Source: an uncultured Candidatus Saccharibacteria bacterium
GTDB lineage: Bacteria > Patescibacteriota > Saccharimonadia > Saccharimonadales > Saccharimonadaceae
DNA length: 13,664 nucleotides
Direction of reading: 5' to 3'
Assembly: GCA_947364965.1 (NCBI GenBank)
Contig: CANAUU010000019.1
Location: 1 to 13,664, forward strand
Part shown: piece after piece, positions 10,634-13,664 of the stretch
How positions within the stretch are numbered: position 1 is the first letter of the stretch
Layout of the letters: each line of letters opens with the position of its first letter
Program-made: the position numbers and the translations under genes
The notes under the pieces: generated by a model
The model's database searches: none
Seen by the model: only the letters and a program-made list of their open reading frames with translations
What the model was told of the DNA's origin: nothing

Positions 10634-12388
10634 TTACTCGACGTTGCGGAAGAGAATTTCTTTGACGCGTTTGCTGATTGGGCGGACTTGTTCGACGTCA
10701 AGGAAATAGCCGGAAATGAGGTAGGCGAGAAGCGAAACGATAGTGATGAGGCAGAATTTCGGGAAAACGACGAAAATTGAGTCATCGGTCGCCATGAGCG
10801 GGAAGAATTTGGTCATGGAATAGGCGACGCAACCGGTGATGATGGTGGCGATAGTAATCCGGGTGAAGTTGCGCCAAAAACTTTTGCCAAGGAGATTGCG
10901 TTCGGAGCGGCGCTGGAGAATGCCGAGGAGCAGAACGATTTCGAGGACGGCGCCGATAGATTGCGCCCAGCCGAGTCCTTCTGGACCCATGCCCAGAACC
11001 GTGAAGAGGATGGCGAGGAGGACGGTGGCGCCAATGGCGATGACGGAGATGATGAAGGGGGTTTTGGTATCTTGTTTGGCATAGAAGCCGCGGGAGGCGA
11101 TGTGAAAGACCGAGTGAGCGAAGATGGAAATAATGAGCGTAGCGAGGATGGAGGAGATGAGCTGATCGCCGCCGTTTTTTATGAAGCTGACGACGTAGCC
11201 ACGAGCAAAGAAAGCTACGATAGCAATGGGCATCGAAATCCAGATGATGGTGCTAAGAGCGGTGCGGAAGGTTTGGCGGAACTTAGCTTCATCTCCGGCG
11301 CCAACTTCTTCGGTGAGCTGCGGGAAGAAAGCGGTTGAGATGGCGACGCCAATAAGATTGACCGGCATAGAGGAAAGGCTGGAAGCTTGTTGATAGGAGC
11401 GCAGTGCGCCGGCGCCCATGCGTGAGGAAAGGTTGGTAGTGACGAGCGTATTGACGTAGTCGATTCCCTGGTCAAGCGAGCGAGCGGGCAAGAGCTTGAG
11501 GACGGAGCGGAAGCCTTGGTTTTTCCAATGGAGTTTGAATTCGTAGTCAAAGCCGAGACCGAAAAGTCCGACGAGACTGACGAGGAGCTGGAGAATAGCG
11601 CCGAAGACCACGCCGAGCGCCACACCCATGATGCCGCCTTCGAAAAGTTGCCAGCCGAAAATATTAATGCCACCAGTAAACCAGACGATACCAATAAGAA
11701 TACCAACGTTATAGAGAGCCGGGGCAAGGGCGTAGAAGACGAAGCGACCAAGAGCTTGCTGAATACTGGAGAGGATGGTAGAAATCGAGAAGAGGAAGGG
11801 GTTGATAGCGATGACGCGCATCATATTGATAGCGAGAATGGTGCCGGATTCGTCGAGCCCAGGGCCGACGATGTAGCGGACGAGCGGGTCAGCGAAAATC
11901 ATGATAAGTATTGAAGCCACTGAAGTCATGAGCGCCATGAGGTTGAGAATGCTAGAGGAGAGCTCCCAGGCGGATTTTTTGTTGCCAGAGGCGAGGCGTT
12001 GGTTGAAGACTGGGATGAAACTGACTGCGAGCGCCCCAGAAGTGAGGATGAAGAACATAAAATCTGGAATAGTAAAAGCGGCGGTGTAGGCGTCGATGCC
12101 GGTCGGGTAAGTATCAAGATAGTAGGAGTTGAGGAGGCGATCGCGAAAAATCCCAAGCAAAGCAGAGACCAAGGTTGAGCTAGCCAGCACCACGGCAGCA
12201 AATTTGACCGAAAGCTTGCGATTGGCGAGAGCGACTACTGAACTGAAGCGGAATTGTCCGCGACGTTTGCTTTTCGGAGCGTGGGGGTCAGCTGGCGGGA
12301 CTTCGATGTCTGGCGCCTTGTCGGCGTTTTGCGCAGCGGAGCCAGCGTCAACAGTATTGTCAGCATGAGTTTTTTCCTCATGAGGCAT
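10634..12388 (-). CDS. murJ: Lipid II flippase MurJ (MviN)
   Basis: The product is 584 residues, a polytopic MOP-superfamily protein with about 14 transmembrane segments. It carries lipid II from the inner to the outer face of the membrane. Recognisable family sequence: ALLGIFRDRLLNSYYL and DAYTAAFTIPDFMFFILTSG near the start, AVSFIPVF, then LPARSLDQGIDYVNTLV with QQASSLSSMPVNLIGVAIST and AFFPQLTEE in the middle. A hydrophilic N-terminal extension of about 55 residues (rich in Asp, Ala, Pro, ending PKSKRRGQFRF) is longer than in typical MurJ and should lie in the cytoplasm. The ATG is 2 nt after the serS stop (TAG-CC-ATG), so the two genes form an operon with likely coupled translation. uppP follows with its own promoter. 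Confidence 0.96.
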   Translation of the reverse strand: MPHEEKTHADNTVDAGSAAQNADKAPDIEVPPADPHAPKSKRRGQFRFSSVVALANRKLSVKFAAVVLASSTLVSALLGIFRDRLLNSYYLDTYPTGIDAYTAAFTIPDFMFFILTSGALAVSFIPVFNQRLASGNKKSAWELSSSILNLMALMTSVASILIMIFADPLVRYIVGPGLDESGTILAINMMRVIAINPFLFSISTILSSIQQALGRFVFYALAPALYNVGILIGIVWFTGGINIFGWQLFEGGIMGVALGVVFGAILQLLVSLVGLFGLGFDYEFKLHWKNQGFRSVLKLLPARSLDQGIDYVNTLVTTNLSSRMGAGALRSYQQASSLSSMPVNLIGVAISTAFFPQLTEEVGAGDEAKFRQTFRTALSTIIWISMPIAIVAFFARGYVVSFIKNGGDQLISSILATLIISIFAHSVFHIASRGFYAKQDTKTPFIISVIAIGATVLLAILFTVLGMGPEGLGWAQSIGAVLEIVLLLGILQRRSERNLLGKSFWRNFTRITIATIITGCVAYSMTKFFPLMATDDSIFVVFPKFCLITIVSLLAYLISGYFLDVEQVRPISKRVKEILFRNVE

Positions 12389-12390
12389 GG

Positions 12391-13635
12391 CTAAATCTCG
12401 GTCGCTCCACCAAAGTATTCACGTAAAGCTTCGGGAAGTTCTAACTTGCCGTCTTTTCTAGCATAGTTTTCGAGGACAACAACCATGGTGCGGGCGAGAG
12501 AAATGGCTGTACCATTTAAAGTATGGAGAACTTCGACTTTGCCATCGTTCCGACGCACCCGAATATTGAGGCTGCGAGCTTGGAAGTCGGTGCAGTTGGA
12601 ACAGCTGGTGAGCTCGCGATACTTCTGGTCGACTGGAGACCAGTATTCGATGTCATATTTTTTCGCGGCAGGAGCGCCAAGATCGCCAGCGGCGATGTTG
12701 ATTACGCGATACGGGATGCCTAGCTCTTGCCAGATTTCTTCTTCGATGGCGCGAATTTTCTCGTGCATTTCTTGAGATTTTTCCGGCAAACAGAAGACAT
12801 ACATTTCGAGCTTATTGAACTGGTGGACTCGGAAAAGGCCACGGGTGTGTTTGCCGTAGGTGCCAGCTTCTTTGCGGAAACAAGCGCTGTAGCCTGCGTA
12901 GCAAAGTGGCAGGTCTTTTTCGTCAATAATTTCGTCCATGTGGTAGCCGGTGAGGGGCATTTCGGCAGTGGCGATCATGGCCAGATCTTCACCTTCGATA
13001 TAATATTCGTCGCTCTGCTCGCTACTACGAGGATTAAAGCCGCAACCTTCGAGAATTTTACTGGAAACCATGTCAGGAACGGTCATAAAGTTAAACCCGT
13101 GTTCGGTGACTTTCTTCAGTCCGAATTGGAGCAGGGCGTTTTCGAGCAGGGCAAGTCCATTTTTTAGATAATAGAACTTGGCGCCAGCGACTTTGGCTCC
13201 ACGCTCAAAGTCAACCCAGTCCCGAGAAAGCGCATAGTCGAGATGGTCAACACCGTCAGTGCGATGCTCGCCCCAGCTCGCAACCTCGACGCTGCATTCT
13301 TCGCCACCAAGCGGCACATCATTAAAGATAATATTCGGGACCTTTTTAAGTCCGTCGGCAAGCTCAGTTTCAATTTCAGCAAGCTGCGGTTCAAGTTCGG
13401 CGAGCTGCTCCTTGACTTCTTTAGCCCGGTCAATTAGATCCGCATCCGGCTTACCGCCCTTCATTTGACTAGACAATTCATTACGGCGTTTGCGCAATTC
13501 CTCGACGGTCTGGAGGGATGATTTGCGCTTATCGTCCAGCTCAAGGAGGGCAGGGATGTCGACCTGATATCCTTTTTCACGAGCGGACTTCTCAACTAAA
13601 GCTTGATTTTTCCGAATGAAATTAATGTCTAACAT
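12391..13635 (-). CDS. serS: Seryl-tRNA synthetase
   Basis: The product is 414 residues, the usual bacterial length. It attaches serine to tRNA-Ser. Seen: an N-terminal antiparallel coiled-coil arm that grips the tRNA long variable arm (about 30-98, charged heptads), then a class II catalytic core. The core has the serine-binding TAE motif (T223-E225), motif 2 FRKEAGTYGKHTRGLFRVHQF (253-273), and motif 3 LNGTAISLARTMVVVLENY (373-391). The start at 13635 has TGCTATAAT 6 nt upstream, predicting a leaderless mRNA. It is the first gene of serS-murJ. The stop TAG is 2 nt before murJ. Confidence 0.98.
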   Translation of the reverse strand: MLDINFIRKNQALVEKSAREKGYQVDIPALLELDDKRKSSLQTVEELRKRRNELSSQMKGGKPDADLIDRAKEVKEQLAELEPQLAEIETELADGLKKVPNIIFNDVPLGGEECSVEVASWGEHRTDGVDHLDYALSRDWVDFERGAKVAGAKFYYLKNGLALLENALLQFGLKKVTEHGFNFMTVPDMVSSKILEGCGFNPRSSEQSDEYYIEGEDLAMIATAEMPLTGYHMDEIIDEKDLPLCYAGYSACFRKEAGTYGKHTRGLFRVHQFNKLEMYVFCLPEKSQEMHEKIRAIEEEIWQELGIPYRVINIAAGDLGAPAAKKYDIEYWSPVDQKYRELTSCSNCTDFQARSLNIRVRRNDGKVEVLHTLNGTAISLARTMVVVLENYARKDGKLELPEALREYFGGATEI

Positions 13636-13641
13636 ACATTC

Positions 13642-13650
13642 ATTATAGCA
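13642..13650 (-). promoter_or_regulatory. Extended -10 promoter TGCTATAAT of serS-murJ, leaderless
   Basis: TGC at 13650-13648 and TATAAT at 13647-13642, ending 6 nt before the serS ATG. The -35 region falls at the window edge and cannot be fully judged. Confidence 0.75.
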
Positions 13651-13664
13651 TAGGTCTTCGACTT

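Noticed and set aside
1..13664. CRISPR array, tRNA, rRNA or insertion sequence
   Set aside because: No regularly spaced repeats, cloverleaf, rRNA sequence or transposase was seen on either strand.

Overview
The window looks like a piece of a Patescibacteria (CPR) chromosome, most likely Candidatus Saccharibacteria (TM7). This rests on gene content: compact housekeeping genes, a surface protein with a FISUMP (Fibrobacter succinogenes major paralogous) domain of the kind common in that phylum, and apparently leaderless genes. The lineage is an inference; no 16S or ribosomal protein gene is present. All genes read cleanly in the standard code, with TAA, TAG and TGA as stops.

Layout: (1) 1-850, the 3' end of a plus-strand S-layer-homology (SLH) surface protein and its terminator. 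(2) 924-4880, a minus-strand block read from right to left: radA-ruvC, a membrane-anchored extracellular protein, then a Pro/Thr/Glu-rich stalk protein coupled to ruvA. RuvA and RuvC belong to Holliday-junction processing and RadA to recombination; ruvB is not here. (3) 4869-5497, about 630 bases holding a candidate 29-aa minus-strand ORF, an orphan plus-strand terminator-like hairpin, and the promoter and elaborate structured leader of the next gene. (4) 5498-6748, the plus-strand FISUMP surface protein. (5) 6749-7085, AT-rich and convergent, with palindromes only. (6) 7086-8500, a short MerR-type regulator and a CBS-pair protein (minus). The latter shares an overlapping divergent promoter with (7) a plus-strand exported DsbA-like thioredoxin protein (8551-9246). 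(8) 9392-9715, a self-contained minus-strand transcription unit with promoter, 31-aa ORF, structured 3' region and terminator. (9) 9809-13650, minus-strand serS-murJ followed by uppP. MurJ flips lipid II outward and UppP regenerates the C55-P carrier, so these two serve the same cell-wall lipid cycle.

Two promoter styles recur. Five genes (serS, uppP, the CBS-pair gene, merR-like, radA) have TATAAT exactly 6 nt upstream of the ATG, which predicts leaderless mRNAs. Four genes for exported proteins (2023-1508, 2885-2118, 5498, 8551) instead have a transcribed leader with a strong Shine-Dalgarno. Many promoters carry an extended -10 of the form TGnTATAAT, often TGCTATAAT.

The most unusual element is the leader at 5241-5395. 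It can form a 38-bp three-helix rod whose apical loop is complementary over 12 bp to the sequence immediately after the rod, followed by a U-run. Its 3' arm can also pair with a sequence just upstream of the ribosome binding site. This looks like a switchable RNA in front of a surface-protein gene.
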